From VMFW01 sp038058095 (GTDB taxonomy: Bacteria; Patescibacteriota; Minisyncoccia; UBA6257; 2-01-FULL-56-20), in NCBI GenBank assembly GCA_038058095.1, contig JBBUBW010000031.1:1-5849 (forward strand): a stretch of DNA of 5,849 bases, written 5' to 3'. Below are positions 5,638 to 5,849 of this stretch, one piece after another. The position numbers and the translations under genes were made by a program. Numbering within the stretch: position 1 is the stretch's first letter; each line of letters opens with the position of its first letter. The notes beneath the pieces were generated by a model, which had not been told where the DNA came from, searched no databases, and worked only from the letters and a program-made list of their open reading frames with translations.

Positions 5638-5666
5638 AGAATAAGATAAATGGATTAATAAGTCAA
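5638..5666 (-). promoter_or_regulatory. Promoter of the heptose operon, predicted leaderless mRNA
   Basis: Read on the minus strand, TTGACT (5666-5661) is separated by 17 bp from TATTCT (5643-5638). Both hexamers are five of six to consensus. The expected transcription start is about 5631, two bases before the hddA ATG at 5629, so there is no room for a Shine-Dalgarno. The -35 box lies 14 bp from the proposed end of the neighbouring insertion sequence (5680). Confidence 0.65.
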
Positions 5667-5679
5667 TAAAACCAGGTAA

Positions 5680-5849
5680 TGTGCACACACATATGGCGGT
5701 TTCCTCTAGGATGGGGAAATGGCAATATGCATGGCAAAAACAATTAAGGAAGAGCGGCTAAGGTGGGTTCTGCCCATAGCGAGAAAGGAAATCAAACTGG
5801 TTGACACGGCCAGGGTCTGCCCGTATAGCCAGCGCAGTTTGGAACGGTG
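5680..5849 (+). mobile_element. Insertion sequence, left end (truncated by the window)
   Basis: The presence of an element is inferred from the transposase-like reading frame that starts about 40-50 bp to the right. The left boundary is tentatively placed at the TGT of TGTGCACACACATATGG (5680 onward), because several families including IS481 begin with TGT. The right end and target duplication are outside the window, so the boundary and family are uncertain. Confidence 0.4.
5719..5849 (+). CDS. Transposase/integrase-type protein, N-terminal fragment
   Basis: The open frame runs off the right edge, giving about 43 residues. From the second possible start (ATG at 5731) it reads M-A-K-T-I-K-E-E-R-L-R-W-V-L-P-I and continues to V-C-P-Y-S-Q-R-S-L-E-R. 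This resembles the N-terminal helix-turn-helix of DDE transposases with an integrase core (IS481-like), a type I recall from CPR genomes. S-Q-R-S-L-E-R looks like the recognition helix. The catalytic domain is not in view. Starts at 5719 and 5731 are in frame and neither has a convincing Shine-Dalgarno. An in-frame TAG at 5707-5709 limits the upstream extent. It diverges from the heptose operon. Confidence 0.55.
   Translation, partial: MAICMAKTIKEERLRWVLPIARKEIKLVDTARVCPYSQRSLER

Overview
The window looks like a fragment of a bacterial genome, most probably from the Candidate Phyla Radiation (Patescibacteria, perhaps Parcubacteria). That placement is an inference resting on three things. The partial transposase at the right edge resembles transposases I recall from those genomes. 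A 104-bp inverted-repeat element carries CCCGTTAGAAA arms, whose translation gives the 'NPVR' and 'SNG' strings I recall from spurious CPR ORFs. Genes on the minus strand are tightly packed and lack Shine-Dalgarno sequences. No rRNA, tRNA or CRISPR array is visible.

Left part, plus strand (1-1849): a sigma70-type promoter (TTGACA, 17 bp, TAGAAT) and a roughly 140-nt leader with a long hairpin precede two genes. The first encodes an inositol-monophosphatase-fold phosphatase and the second a small P-loop kinase-like protein. Both have textbook AGGAGG ribosome binding sites, and a hairpin plus T-tract terminator follows. This half is visibly more GC-rich than the rest.

Middle and right part, minus strand (5666 down to 1825): a five-gene operon reads hddA-like GHMP kinase, gmhA-like SIS isomerase, nucleotidyltransferase A, gmhB-like HAD phosphatase, nucleotidyltransferase B. 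The first four enzyme types match the known D-glycero-D-manno-heptose route: sedoheptulose-7-P to heptose-7-P to heptose-1,7-bisP to heptose-1-P to NDP-heptose. The second, paralogous nucleotidyltransferase is an extra. Genes are coupled by overlapping or nearly touching stop and start codons. The operon promoter sits so close to hddA that the mRNA should be almost leaderless.

The only loose junction in the operon is hddA-gmhA. It holds the 104-bp element with perfect terminal inverted repeats, flanked by a TTCA/TTCA direct repeat. Removing the element and one repeat copy on paper leaves a 6-nt gap and a start codon already in place. The element therefore seems to have inserted into the gmhA start codon and rebuilt an ATG.

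Right edge (5680-5849): the start of an insertion sequence whose transposase runs off the window.
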